Assembly (NCBI RefSeq): GCF_004684345.1
Contig: NZ_CP038469.1
Span: 2,108,001 to 2,172,000, forward strand
Reading direction: 5' to 3'
DNA length: 64,000 bases
Source of the DNA: Citrobacter tructae
Lineage (GTDB): Bacteria > Pseudomonadota > Gammaproteobacteria > Enterobacterales > Enterobacteriaceae
Below, one piece after another: positions 1-8,068 of the stretch (the first letter of the stretch is position 1; each line of letters opens with the position of its first letter). The notes under the pieces were generated by a model. It made no database searches and was not told the origin of the DNA. It worked only from the letters and a program-made list of their open reading frames with translations. The translations under genes were made by a program, and so were the position numbers.

Positions 1-87
1 GCCAACAATCGCCAGCACCGTAGAGATGCTTAGCATCTGGAAGGTTTCATTGAACGCCAGCGTCAAATCCGGCAATAAATCATCCAC
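1..87 (-). CDS. sfbC: Methionine-type ABC transporter permease, SfbC/MetI-like (5' end only)
   Basis: Only the first 29 codons are in the window. A GTG start at 87 gives a short cytoplasmic head (reading VDDLLPDLTLAFNETF) and the beginning of a hydrophobic segment, as in MetI-family permeases. It overlaps the end of the ATPase gene by 8 nt, which implies translational coupling. By position it should be the inner-membrane channel of the transporter formed with the two genes upstream. The assignment rests on operon context and this short N-terminus. Confidence 0.7.
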   Translation of the reverse strand, partial: MDDLLPDLTLAFNETFQMLSISTVLAIVG

Positions 88-1096
88 GAATAACCTCCAC
101 CTGTGCGGTACGTTGACGAATGTGTTCTACAGCGACATCTACCGCCGCAGGATTATGCGGCGCGGTCAGTTGAACCACTAAGATCCCCAGCGCCCGTTCG
201 CCGATATATTCAATTTTGCCGTGCAAAATGTTCACCGCTACGCCAAATTTAACAGCCACTTCAGACAACACCGGCTGCTCCGCCGAATCGCCAATAAACA
301 GAATTTTTAACAGCTGACCCGGCAAATGTTGCCGCAGGCGCTCCGGTAGCGTCAGGTTAAGCGTGTGCGACACCAACTGCTGGGTGAAGGCGTGCTGCGG
401 ATGTGCAAAGACGTCAAACACCTCGCCGGACTCCACCACCTTGCCGCCGGACATGACCGCCACGCGATCGCAAATGGATTTGATCACGTTCATCTCGTGG
501 GTGATCAGCACGATCGTGATCCCCAGCTGTTGGTTGATCTGCTTGAGTAACGCCAGGATGGTGGCAGACGTTTCCAGATCTAACGCCGAGGTCGGCTCAT
601 CGCAGAGCAGCACATCCGGGTGGTTGGCAATCGCACGGGCAATACCCACGCGTTGCTTCTGCCCACCGCTGAGCTGAACCGGAAAACGGTTAGCTTTATC
701 AGACAGGCCCACCAGGGCCAGAATTTCCGTCACGCGCGGGGCAATTTTACTGCGCTCCCAGCCCGCGGCCTTCAGACTAAAGGCAACGTTTTGCGCCACG
801 GTGCGGGTATGCATCAGGTTAAAGTGCTGGAAGATCATGCCAATACGCTGACGCGCCTTGCGTAAATGACTCCCCTCGAGCGCAGAGATCTCCACGCCGT
901 TCACTTTTACGCTTCCCTGACTCGGGCGCGTTAAGGCGTTCAGCGTTCGCAACAGGGTACTTTTTCCCGCGCCGCTGGTCCCGACAATACCGAATATCTC
1001 GCCTGCGCCAATACGCAGGCTGACGTCATCAACCGCACGGGTTGACGGCCCACGGCCTGCGGTAAAATCCACACAAACCTTCTCTATTTCAATCAT
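80..1096 (-). CDS. sfbB: ABC transporter ATPase of the MetN family (SfbB-like)
   Basis: This is the cytoplasmic ATPase of a methionine-uptake-type (MetNIQ-like) importer. Visible are Walker A GTSGAGKST (about residues 39-47), the signature LSGGQKQR (about 142-149) and Walker B VLLCDEP (about 162-168), followed by a C-terminal NIL-type regulatory domain of about 80 residues as in MetN. A GTG at 1102 would add two residues, but AGGTGG sits just before the ATG at 1096, so I chose the ATG. The gene order binding protein, ATPase, permease next to ybbP matches the Salmonella sfbABC islet as I recall it. The substrate is not evident. It differs from the housekeeping metN, which lies in another part of the E. 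coli chromosome. Confidence 0.88.
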   Translation of the reverse strand: MIEIEKVCVDFTAGRGPSTRAVDDVSLRIGAGEIFGIVGTSGAGKSTLLRTLNALTRPSQGSVKVNGVEISALEGSHLRKARQRIGMIFQHFNLMHTRTVAQNVAFSLKAAGWERSKIAPRVTEILALVGLSDKANRFPVQLSGGQKQRVGIARAIANHPDVLLCDEPTSALDLETSATILALLKQINQQLGITIVLITHEMNVIKSICDRVAVMSGGKVVESGEVFDVFAHPQHAFTQQLVSHTLNLTLPERLRQHLPGQLLKILFIGDSAEQPVLSEVAVKFGVAVNILHGKIEYIGERALGILVVQLTAPHNPAAVDVAVEHIRQRTAQVEVIRG

Positions 1097-1114
1097 AGCC
1101 ACCTCAGAAATGCG

Positions 1115-1137
1115 AAAAGGGCAGTCATCGCTGCCCT
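1115..1137 (-). terminator. Intercistronic hairpin between sfbA and sfbB
   Basis: On the minus strand AGGGCAG, a 6-nt loop and CTGCCCT are followed by a short T run. The hairpin lies between the binding-protein gene and the ATPase gene. Such attenuators are common downstream of binding-protein genes and let them be expressed in excess. Partial termination is inferred. Confidence 0.6.
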
Positions 1138-1158
1138 GTTAAACCGTTGGCGCAGCGA

Positions 1159-1989
1159 TTATTGGGCTGCCGACATCCATTCCGGTTTCTGGAAGGCGCT
1201 GTAGATATTTTTCGGATCGTCGATCACAGCACGATAAGCCGGAGATTTCACCGCTTCAACAATGTCTTTGGCGAATGGTTTATCCGCATCTTCACTGCGT
1301 ACCGCGATGATGTTTTTCAGGTTTTCATCCAGCTGCTCTTGCTTTAACGCACTGGCGAGATCCAGCTTTGCCGCCACGGCGAAGTTACCGTTGACCAGCG
1401 CCCCGGTCACGCCGTCCAGCGTACGTGGCAGCTGCGCGGCTTCCAGCGGTTTAAAGACCAGCCCTTTCGGGTTGCTGGCGATATCACGCTCGGAGGCTTT
1501 GGTAGGATCGATATTATCTTTAATGGTGATCAAATCGATGGATTGCAGGAAGCGCAAACCGCGAGCCAGGTTGGTTGGATCGTTTGACAGGGTAATGACA
1601 TCCCCTTTCTTCAGCTCATCCAGACTTTTGATTTTATGCGAATAGAAGCCCATTCCAGCCGTCGGGACCACAATCAGCTTACTCAGTTTCAGCCCTTTAT
1701 CGGCGGTGAATTTGTCAAAGTACAGCGAGTGCTGGAACAGGTTAGCGTCAATGCTGCCATTGGAGAGCGCCATATTTGGCTGAACGTAGTCGCTGAATTC
1801 ACGCACCACCACCTTGTAGCCCTTTTCTTTCAGCGTCGGCGCAATGGCTTGTTTCACCATATCGCCGTAAGGACCCGGCGCTACACCGAATACGATAGTG
1901 TGCGGATCGCTATTCGCGTGGGCAAACTGTAAGCCGCAGGCCAGTAACAATGCCCCGGTCGTAACGCGTAAACTGTGGCGCAATCCCAT
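1159..1989 (-). CDS. sfbA: NlpA/MetQ-family substrate-binding protein (SfbA-like)
   Basis: The 276-aa product starts with a signal peptide (MGLRHSLRVTTGALLLACG) and then has the NlpA/MetQ-family fold, beginning IVFGVAPGPYGDMVKQ. It would bind the substrate in the periplasm for the SfbB/SfbC transporter. LLAC around residue 18 resembles a lipobox, but leucine at -2 is unusual, and an AHA-N type cleavage site lies a few residues further on, so lipoprotein versus soluble form is undecided. The start is supported by GGAGAG upstream. It is the first gene of the operon, and a hairpin separates it from sfbB. Family sure; substrate unknown. Confidence 0.87.
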   Translation of the reverse strand: MGLRHSLRVTTGALLLACGLQFAHANSDPHTIVFGVAPGPYGDMVKQAIAPTLKEKGYKVVVREFSDYVQPNMALSNGSIDANLFQHSLYFDKFTADKGLKLSKLIVVPTAGMGFYSHKIKSLDELKKGDVITLSNDPTNLARGLRFLQSIDLITIKDNIDPTKASERDIASNPKGLVFKPLEAAQLPRTLDGVTGALVNGNFAVAAKLDLASALKQEQLDENLKNIIAVRSEDADKPFAKDIVEAVKSPAYRAVIDDPKNIYSAFQKPEWMSAAQ

Positions 1990-2077
1990 AATCTCTCCAT
2001 TTTAACGTTGTGATGTGGTGTCTCACGCCGTTCATGCGGCGTTGTTGTTGTTGGCCTGTTAACAGGCTGATTCTTAA

Positions 2078-2093
2078 CATGACACAGATCACA
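2078..2093 (-). promoter_or_regulatory. Possible CRP site upstream of sfbA
   Basis: Read on the minus strand this is TGTGATCTGTGTCATG, which matches 8 of the 10 core positions of TGTGA-N6-TCACA. It lies about 90 bp upstream of the sfbA start. Found by eye only, so weak. Confidence 0.3.
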
Positions 2094-2161
2094 CGCTGCT
2101 GTCCTTGAAATTATTTCATGATGTTGCTGAGTGTGTCGTTAAATGGGGATGGGAGAGATGC

Positions 2162-2183
2162 CCTGCCAGATCTCGCTGGCAGG
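2162..2183 (-). terminator. Hairpin after the porin gene
   Basis: CCTGCCAG and CTGGCAGG form an 8-bp stem with a 6-nt loop just past the porin stop codon. No T run follows in the direction of transcription, so it may protect the 3' end or terminate only weakly. Confidence 0.45.
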
Positions 2184-2194
2184 ACAAATACGAC

Positions 2195-3328
2195 TTAGAA
2201 GTCGTAACGCAGACGCACCAGGTTCATGTCGCCCAGGTTGTCGGTGCTGGAGGTAAAGACGTGTTCGTAATCCACACGGAAGCCGTAGTCCAGTTGGAAG
2301 CTGATCCCCACGCCGTTATCGGTACGCAGGTAGTTACGGCCATTCACGTATTCAATACGATCGCCCATAAAGTAAGGCTGAACAGATTTCAGCGCATACT
2401 GACCAACCGGGAAGGTGTAACCGGCAAAGTATTCCAGACCCCACGCGTCACCGGCAAAGTAGTCGTTAACCGACACTTTTTTGGTGGTCATGAAGTTTTG
2501 ATACCAGCCGCCACCCAGGGAGAAGGTCCAGTTGTCCGGTTTCCAGCTCAGTGCAGTACCCACGATGTTTTGATCGTAGGTTTTGCTGGTGTTGCCGCGC
2601 ATTTCCGCACGGGTGTAGTTCCACGCCGTACCCCAGGTTAAGTCATCGGTAATGTGGTAATCCACACCCAGCGAGCCGCCGCCTTTACGTTTGTAGCGCA
2701 ACCCGTTGTTCGGGTTGTAATCATCGCTGAACAGGTAAGAAGCGTAGAGATCAACATCGCCTACGGTTTTCTTATACTTCAGCGATTTACGCGTACGATA
2801 TGAACCGTCGTAGTCGCCATTGATACCGTTACCTGGCGCCTGACCGATCATGTCATAGTCCCAGATATCCGTTTTCGCACCCACCACATCATAGTAAATG
2901 CTGTTCTGTTGACCGAAGGTCAGCGTCCCCCAGGTTGCGCTCTTCAGCCCGGTGTACAGCATACGACGCGTCGTGTCGTTGGCACCACTAGCATAGTGAT
3001 TATCCCAGTTGAACATCGCCGGGAAGTTAACGCCCAGCTCGTAGTAGCTCACCCAACTGATGTCATCAAACAGATAGTAGTCTGCGGCGAAGCGGAAACG
3101 GGTACCGCCGTCAAAACCATTCCGTTTGTAACCATTCTTGCCATCGTCGCCCGCCATGTTCTGGAACTGGGGGCGAATACTGCCGCCGACGGTGAAGTTA
3201 AGACGGCTCAGCGGATTACCCGCCTGCGGATCTTGTTTCAGAACGGTGATTTCCGCCTGGGAGGCGAACGTCGTTAATGCCACTGCTGCGCCGATCGATA
3301 CCGCCAGCGCTGTTTTTTTTATAGTCAT
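2195..3328 (-). CDS. Outer membrane porin, Gram-negative porin superfamily
   Basis: The 377-aa product has a signal peptide ending in SQA (residues 1-25), then alternating amphipathic beta strands rich in Tyr, Trp and Gly. It ends in VRLRYDF, the terminal aromatic residue needed for recognition by the Bam machinery. It probably forms a diffusion channel in the outer membrane. It is not OmpC, OmpF or OmpG as I recall them, and I do not assign a symbol. It lies directly upstream of sfbABC on the same strand, as a putative outer membrane protein gene does in Salmonella, but a hairpin and about 200 bp separate it from sfbA, so co-transcription is doubtful. Channel specificity cannot be read from the sequence. 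Confidence 0.8.
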   Translation of the reverse strand: MTIKKTALAVSIGAAVALTTFASQAEITVLKQDPQAGNPLSRLNFTVGGSIRPQFQNMAGDDGKNGYKRNGFDGGTRFRFAADYYLFDDISWVSYYELGVNFPAMFNWDNHYASGANDTTRRMLYTGLKSATWGTLTFGQQNSIYYDVVGAKTDIWDYDMIGQAPGNGINGDYDGSYRTRKSLKYKKTVGDVDLYASYLFSDDYNPNNGLRYKRKGGGSLGVDYHITDDLTWGTAWNYTRAEMRGNTSKTYDQNIVGTALSWKPDNWTFSLGGGWYQNFMTTKKVSVNDYFAGDAWGLEYFAGYTFPVGQYALKSVQPYFMGDRIEYVNGRNYLRTDNGVGISFQLDYGFRVDYEHVFTSSTDNLGDMNLVRLRYDF

Positions 3329-3352
3329 GGTTTGTTTTACCTTGATAGATAG

Positions 3353-3410
3353 CCTGCCAATTATTCAGCACACAAATATTAACGTTTATTAATACTCTCG
3401 TGTTGGCAGG
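3353..3410 (-). promoter_or_regulatory. Inverted repeat in the porin leader
   Basis: CCTGCCAA at 3353-3360 and TTGGCAGG at 3403-3410 are perfect inverted 8-mers 42 bp apart, just upstream of the porin start. The AT-rich centre carries a quasi-palindrome around TATTAACGTTTATTAATA. This could be a folded mRNA leader or a pair of operator half-sites. No known regulator is recognised. Confidence 0.35.
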
Positions 3411-3465
3411 TTTTTAATGTTCTGTGCGGTTAAATATCAAGGAGTTATCAAAATGTGCGGTATAG

Positions 3466-3500
3466 ACGAAAAATACGCACCGGGGTAAAAACCGGTGCGT
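3466..3500 (-). terminator. Rho-independent terminator of ybbA-ybbP
   Basis: A perfect 9-bp stem, ACGCACCGG/CCGGTGCGT (3475-3483 and 3492-3500), is followed on the minus strand by ATTTTTC. It lies 18 bp past the ybbP stop codon. Confidence 0.8.
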
Positions 3501-3518
3501 AATCATCACTGAAATGAA

Positions 3519-5933
3519 TTAACTGTTAAACTGGCGGAACAGGGCTTTGCCTTTTAGCAGGCGTGCGCCGAGCCACCCACCGCATAATGAGAGCAGCAGC
3601 GCCCCGCAAACCGGTAATACGATCCACAGCCGCCAGTCAGGCTCCCACGGGAAATCAAACACACGGGTTTGCAGAACCGCCAGCGCCGTTTCTGCGCCAA
3701 TGGCGGCCACCAGCCCGGAAACCATCCCCAGCATAGCGAATTCGCACCATAGCGTGGTGCGCAGCAGTTTCTTGCCCGCCCCCAGCGTACGCCAGACTAC
3801 CAGTTCCTGGTGACGCTGACGCATCCCGACCTGCACCTGCGCCAGCAACAGCAGCATGCCACAAGCGGTGACCAGCACCACCATCACCTCCAGCGCCCGA
3901 CTGACCTGCTCAAGGACCTGGCCGACCTGCTTGAGGATCGCGCCGATATCCAGCAAGCTGATGGTCGGAAACTCACGGTTAAGCTGCGTCAGCATGCCAT
4001 TGCCATTTTCCCAACGGAAGCTGGTCAGCCAGCTTTGCGGCTGCCCATCCAGCGCCCCGGAAGGGAAAATAAAGAAGAAGTTAGGCCGCAAGCTTTCCCA
4101 GTCTACTTTACGCAAACTGCTAACCGTGGCGCTGAAATCCTGGGTGTCCCCCATAAAGGTTACGCGATCACCGAGCTTCACATTCAGCCGCTTCGCCAAC
4201 CCTTCTTCCATCGACACTTCGCCCGCCTTTGGCGGCCAGTTTCCGGCGGTGATCGGATTATGATCCGGGCGAGTATCCTGCCAGGTCAGGTTCAGTTCGC
4301 GGTTGAGCGACTCATCCTGATTGCCTTCGGTCGGCTTCTCATTGATAGCGGTCAGACGCGCCCGCACAATCGGATAGAACGACTCCGGGATCACCTGATG
4401 CTCAGACAGAAACGCTTTCAGCGGCACCACCTGTTCAGTGGCGATGTTGATGAGGAAGTAGTTCGGGCTTTCCGGCGGCATTTGCTGTTGCCAACGGTCA
4501 AGCAGATCGCCCCGCAGCACCAGCAACAGCGCTAACAGCATAAAGGAGAGCGAAAAGGCCGACAGCTGACTGAGCGTTGACCACGGCTGACGCAGTAAGC
4601 GACTGACCGCTAAACGCAGCGGCAGCGAGGTCAGCGTCAGGCCGCGCAGCAGGTTTAGCAGCATCCAGCCCAGCACGCCGCACAGCAGCGCCAGCACCAC
4701 TGCACCGGCCAGCACCGCCCACAGCAGCATACTTCCCCCCATCAGCCCGGCCAGTAGCGCAACCACAACTATCGTTGCCACGGGCAGATAGACCTTCAGC
4801 GGCCAGACGTTTGCCACCACGTCGCGACGCAGTACCCGCAGCGGTTGCGTTGCCAGCAGTAGACGATAGGGACGCAGCCCAACCAGCAACGAAATGACGG
4901 CCATCGTACCGAATGCCCACAGCCACGGCCACAGGCTGGCAGGCGGCAATTCACCCGGCAAAACGGGCCTGAGCAGCAGCACCAGTACGCGTTCAAACAG
5001 CAGCCCGCACGCCCCGCCAGTGATGCCGGACAGCACCAGCACCATCAGCCACTGGCCGATAATCAGCTTGCGAAGCTGCGCCCTGCCCGCGCCGAGCGTT
5101 TTTAGTATCGCCACCAGATCGTAACGGCTGCGGCAGTAATGATTCATCGCCACGGCAACGGCAGCAACCGCCAGCAACAGCGTTAACAGTGCCGACAGCA
5201 GCAGGAACTGTTGCGAACGTTCGAGGGATTTCCCCAGTGCGCCTTCATCCTGCTCCAGCCCATACCAGCGCTGTTCCGGCTTTAACTGCGGCAGCAGCCA
5301 CTTTTCATAAGCTTCAAGCTGCTGCGGCGTCCCGCCAAATTTATAGCGCCAGGTCACGCGACTTCCCGGCTGGACGGCCCCCGTTTTTTCGACATCCGCG
5401 ATGTTCATCATCAGACGCGGCGCGATCTGGAACGGGTTAAAGCCGGAATCCGGCTCTTGTACCACTTCGCCAGCAATACGCAGCGTGGCGTCACCCACGT
5501 CAATGGAATCACCGGTTTTCAAATTGAGCAGCGCCATCAGGCGCGGAGCTAGCAGCACCGAACCGGGCTGCGGTTTCAGCCCCGGCGGATCGGTTTGCAG
5601 GGAGCCATACATTGGGTACACGTCATCTACCGCTTTGACGTTCGCCAACTGCGGGGTATCGGCGGCAAAAGTCATGGTAGCGAAGGTCAGCTGTTCGCCC
5701 ACCTTCAGGCCGCGTTGGCGCGCCTCGTCAATCCAGGCTTTCGGCACATCCCGCGAGCTTTGCAGCGCCCGATCGCCCGCCATAAATTCGCGGCTTTGCT
5801 GGCTCAACCCTTTTTCCATGCGGTCGCTGATATTCCCCAGCGCCAGCACACAGGCCACCGCCAGGCTCAGCGCCAGCCAGACAATTAATAATGAGGGCGA
5901 GCGCCATTCGCGCCAGAACCAGCGTGCAATCAT
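3519..5933 (-). CDS. ybbP: ABC transporter permease YbbP (FtsX/MacB-like)
   Basis: The 804-aa inner membrane protein belongs to the FtsX/LolE/MacB-like permeases. It has a TM segment near the N-terminus, a large periplasmic domain (about 40-250), a cluster of TM segments in the middle, a second periplasmic domain and a closing TM cluster. With YbbA it forms an ABC complex of the mechanotransmission type; E. coli YbbAP has been linked to TesA by gene order. An in-frame ATG exists at 5981, but the ATG at 5933 is preceded by AGGAGG, overlaps the ybbA stop (ATGA) and gives the recalled E. coli length, so I chose it. The transported or extracted molecule is not shown by the sequence. Confidence 0.93.
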   Translation of the reverse strand: MIARWFWREWRSPSLLIVWLALSLAVACVLALGNISDRMEKGLSQQSREFMAGDRALQSSRDVPKAWIDEARQRGLKVGEQLTFATMTFAADTPQLANVKAVDDVYPMYGSLQTDPPGLKPQPGSVLLAPRLMALLNLKTGDSIDVGDATLRIAGEVVQEPDSGFNPFQIAPRLMMNIADVEKTGAVQPGSRVTWRYKFGGTPQQLEAYEKWLLPQLKPEQRWYGLEQDEGALGKSLERSQQFLLLSALLTLLLAVAAVAVAMNHYCRSRYDLVAILKTLGAGRAQLRKLIIGQWLMVLVLSGITGGACGLLFERVLVLLLRPVLPGELPPASLWPWLWAFGTMAVISLLVGLRPYRLLLATQPLRVLRRDVVANVWPLKVYLPVATIVVVALLAGLMGGSMLLWAVLAGAVVLALLCGVLGWMLLNLLRGLTLTSLPLRLAVSRLLRQPWSTLSQLSAFSLSFMLLALLLVLRGDLLDRWQQQMPPESPNYFLINIATEQVVPLKAFLSEHQVIPESFYPIVRARLTAINEKPTEGNQDESLNRELNLTWQDTRPDHNPITAGNWPPKAGEVSMEEGLAKRLNVKLGDRVTFMGDTQDFSATVSSLRKVDWESLRPNFFFIFPSGALDGQPQSWLTSFRWENGNGMLTQLNREFPTISLLDIGAILKQVGQVLEQVSRALEVMVVLVTACGMLLLLAQVQVGMRQRHQELVVWRTLGAGKKLLRTTLWCEFAMLGMVSGLVAAIGAETALAVLQTRVFDFPWEPDWRLWIVLPVCGALLLSLCGGWLGARLLKGKALFRQFNS

Positions 5934-6616
5934 GCCTCCTCCTGTAACTGCCCGTTTACCAGACGCAAACGCCGGTCGCAACGAGCCGCCAGCTGCGGGT
6001 CATGGGTTACCAGAATCAGGGTGGTGCCGTGTTCACGATTGAGGGAAAACAGCAGATCGGCAATTTTATCCCCAGTTTGTCGGTCGAGATTGCCCGTCGG
6101 TTCATCGGCAAACAACACGTCCGGTCGGCCGTTAAACGCCCGTGCCAGCGCCACGCGCTGCTGCTCCCCACCGGAAAGCTGGGCCGGAAGGTGGTCGAGG
6201 CGTTTGCCTAATCCCAACTGCTCTAGCAAAGCTTTAGCCCCGGCCTGGCTGGAACCGCTGTTTTCGCCGCGCAATAACGCGGGCAGCTCAACGTTCTCCA
6301 GCGCATTCAGGGTCGGAATAAGCATAAAGGACTGAAAGACAAAGCCGATATGTTGCGCGCGCAGCTGTGCCCGAGCCTCTTCGTCCATGGTATGCAACGG
6401 TTGCCCGACCAGGCTGACTTCGCCGCTGGAGCCATCGTCCAGCCCTGCAAGGATTGCCAGCAACGTGGATTTCCCCGATCCCGACTCGCCAATCAGCGCA
6501 ATGGTCTCGGCGCGTTTGACAACCAGTTCAACTCCGGTAAGGATGGATAGCTCCTGATCACCCTGACCGACGGATTTCTTAAGATGATGAACTTCAACAA
6601 TGTTTTCCGCTGGCAT
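5930..6616 (-). CDS. ybbA: ABC transporter ATPase YbbA
   Basis: The 228-aa ATPase of the LolD/MacB type is the partner of YbbP. Walker A is GESGSGKST (about 42-50), the signature LSGGEQQR is near 145, and Walker B VLFADEPTGNLD follows, the last being typical of the LolD/FtsE group. It overlaps the ybbP start by 4 nt, so the two should be translationally coupled. Its first codons overlap the start of the divergent tesA by 33 nt, so each promoter must lie in the other gene. Confidence 0.94.
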   Translation of the reverse strand: MPAENIVEVHHLKKSVGQGDQELSILTGVELVVKRAETIALIGESGSGKSTLLAILAGLDDGSSGEVSLVGQPLHTMDEEARAQLRAQHIGFVFQSFMLIPTLNALENVELPALLRGENSGSSQAGAKALLEQLGLGKRLDHLPAQLSGGEQQRVALARAFNGRPDVLFADEPTGNLDRQTGDKIADLLFSLNREHGTTLILVTHDPQLAARCDRRLRLVNGQLQEEA

Positions 6617-7210
6617 TTGCCCTTCCTGTTCCTGGTTCTGTTAACTTTCCGCGCCGCCGCAGCGGACACGTTATTAATTCTGGGTGACAGCCTGAGTGCC
6701 GGATACCGTATGTCTGCCAGCGCCGCGTGGCCAGCGCTGCTGCATGATAAATGGCAAAGCAAAACGTCGGTGGTGAATGCCAGCATTAGCGGCGACACCT
6801 CGCAGCAGGGCCTGGCGCGTCTGCCCGCGTTACTGCAACAGCACCAGCCGCGCTGGGTACTGGTTGAACTGGGCGGTAATGACGGCCTGCGCGGATTTTC
6901 GCCAGCGCAAACTGAACAAACTCTGCGTAAAATTTTACACGACGTCAAAGCGGCGAATGCCGAACCGCTGCTGATGCAAATTCGTCTGCCAGCAAACTAC
7001 GGTCGCCGTTATAATGAAACCTTTAGCGCAATTTATCCAAAGCTCGCCAGCGAGTTTGATATTCCTCTGCTGCCCTTTTTTATGGAAGAGGTCTATCTAA
7101 AACCCCAGTGGATGCAGGATGATGGTATCCACCCTAATCGTGACGCCCAGCCGTTTATTGCCGACTGGATGGCGAAACAACTCACGCCTTTAGTTAACCA
7201 CGACTCGTAA
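6584..7210 (+). CDS. tesA: Multifunctional acyl-CoA thioesterase I / protease I / lysophospholipase L1
   Basis: This periplasmic SGNH hydrolase hydrolyses acyl-CoA, lysophospholipid and ester substrates. The 208-aa precursor has a 26-residue signal peptide ending AAA. The block I motif GDSLS contains the nucleophile Ser36 (Ser10 of the mature protein); GGND supplies an oxyanion residue; the DDGIHPN motif carries catalytic Asp180 and His183. Length equals that recalled for E. coli TesA. It is divergent from ybbA with overlapping coding starts. ATG-ATG at 6584/6587 leaves one residue of doubt about the start. Confidence 0.96.
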   Translation: MMNFNNVFRWHLPFLFLVLLTFRAAAADTLLILGDSLSAGYRMSASAAWPALLHDKWQSKTSVVNASISGDTSQQGLARLPALLQQHQPRWVLVELGGNDGLRGFSPAQTEQTLRKILHDVKAANAEPLLMQIRLPANYGRRYNETFSAIYPKLASEFDIPLLPFFMEEVYLKPQWMQDDGIHPNRDAQPFIADWMAKQLTPLVNHDS

Positions 7211-7238
7211 AACAACGGAGATCCTGACAGGTAAAGTT

Positions 7239-8009
7239 ATGCAAAAATCGGTCTTAATAACAGGATGTTCCAGCGGAATCGGCCTGGAAAGCGCACTTGA
7301 ACTGAAGCGTCAGGGCTTTCAAATTCTGGCAGGCTGCCGTAAACCTGACGATGTCGCACGCATGAACGGTATGGGATTCACCGGCATCTTGCTGGATCTG
7401 GATTCACCAGAAAGCGTGGATCGCGCAGCCGATGAGGTGATCGCCCTGACCGATAATCGTTTGTATGGGATCTTTAATAACGCCGGATTCGGCGTGTATG
7501 GTCCGCTGCCGACCATCAGCCGTGAGCAGATGGAACAGCAATTTTCCGCCAACTTTTTTGGCGCGCATCAGCTGACCATGCGCCTGTTGCCTGCCATGTT
7601 GCCCCACGGCGAAGGGCGCATTGTGATGACTTCATCGGTAATGGGATTAATCGCGACTCCAGGACGTGGCGCGTATGCCGCCAGCAAATACGCGCTGGAA
7701 GCCTGGTCCGATGCGCTGCGCATGGAATTACGTCACAGTGGAATCAAAGTCAGCCTAATTGAACCCGGTCCTATCCGCACCCGTTTCACTGAAAACGTTA
7801 ACCAGACCCAGAGCGATTCCCCAGTTGAAAACCCTGGAATTGCTGCTCGTTTTACGCTGGGACCAGATGCGGTTGTCACCAAAGTGCGCCATGCTTTTGA
7901 GAGCGATAAACCGAAGCTGCGCTATCCCGTCACCCTGGTGACCTGGGCGGTAATGCTGTTGAAACGCCTGTTGCCAGGTCGCGTAATGGACAAAATTTTA
8001 CAGGGCTGA
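7239..8009 (+). CDS. ybbO: Short-chain dehydrogenase/reductase YbbO
   Basis: The 256-aa classical SDR has the nucleotide-binding motif TGCSSGIG (about 8-15), the NNAG motif, a catalytic Ser in MTSSVMG and YAASK with catalytic Tyr and Lys. In E. coli YbbO is an NADP-dependent aldehyde/retinal reductase. As I recall it, the E. coli protein begins 13 residues earlier. Those upstream codons are readable here (ending EILTGKV), but the position of the E. coli ATG is ACG, so translation should begin at 7239, where AGGTAA provides a ribosome-binding site. It follows tesA by 28 bp and is probably co-transcribed. Confidence 0.93.
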   Translation: MQKSVLITGCSSGIGLESALELKRQGFQILAGCRKPDDVARMNGMGFTGILLDLDSPESVDRAADEVIALTDNRLYGIFNNAGFGVYGPLPTISREQMEQQFSANFFGAHQLTMRLLPAMLPHGEGRIVMTSSVMGLIATPGRGAYAASKYALEAWSDALRMELRHSGIKVSLIEPGPIRTRFTENVNQTQSDSPVENPGIAARFTLGPDAVVTKVRHAFESDKPKLRYPVTLVTWAVMLLKRLLPGRVMDKILQG

Positions 8010-8068
8010 GTTGAAGCCTGCGCGTCTGCCCCCATGTAAAAACAAATCGACGAATAGAGAGTGACTCC

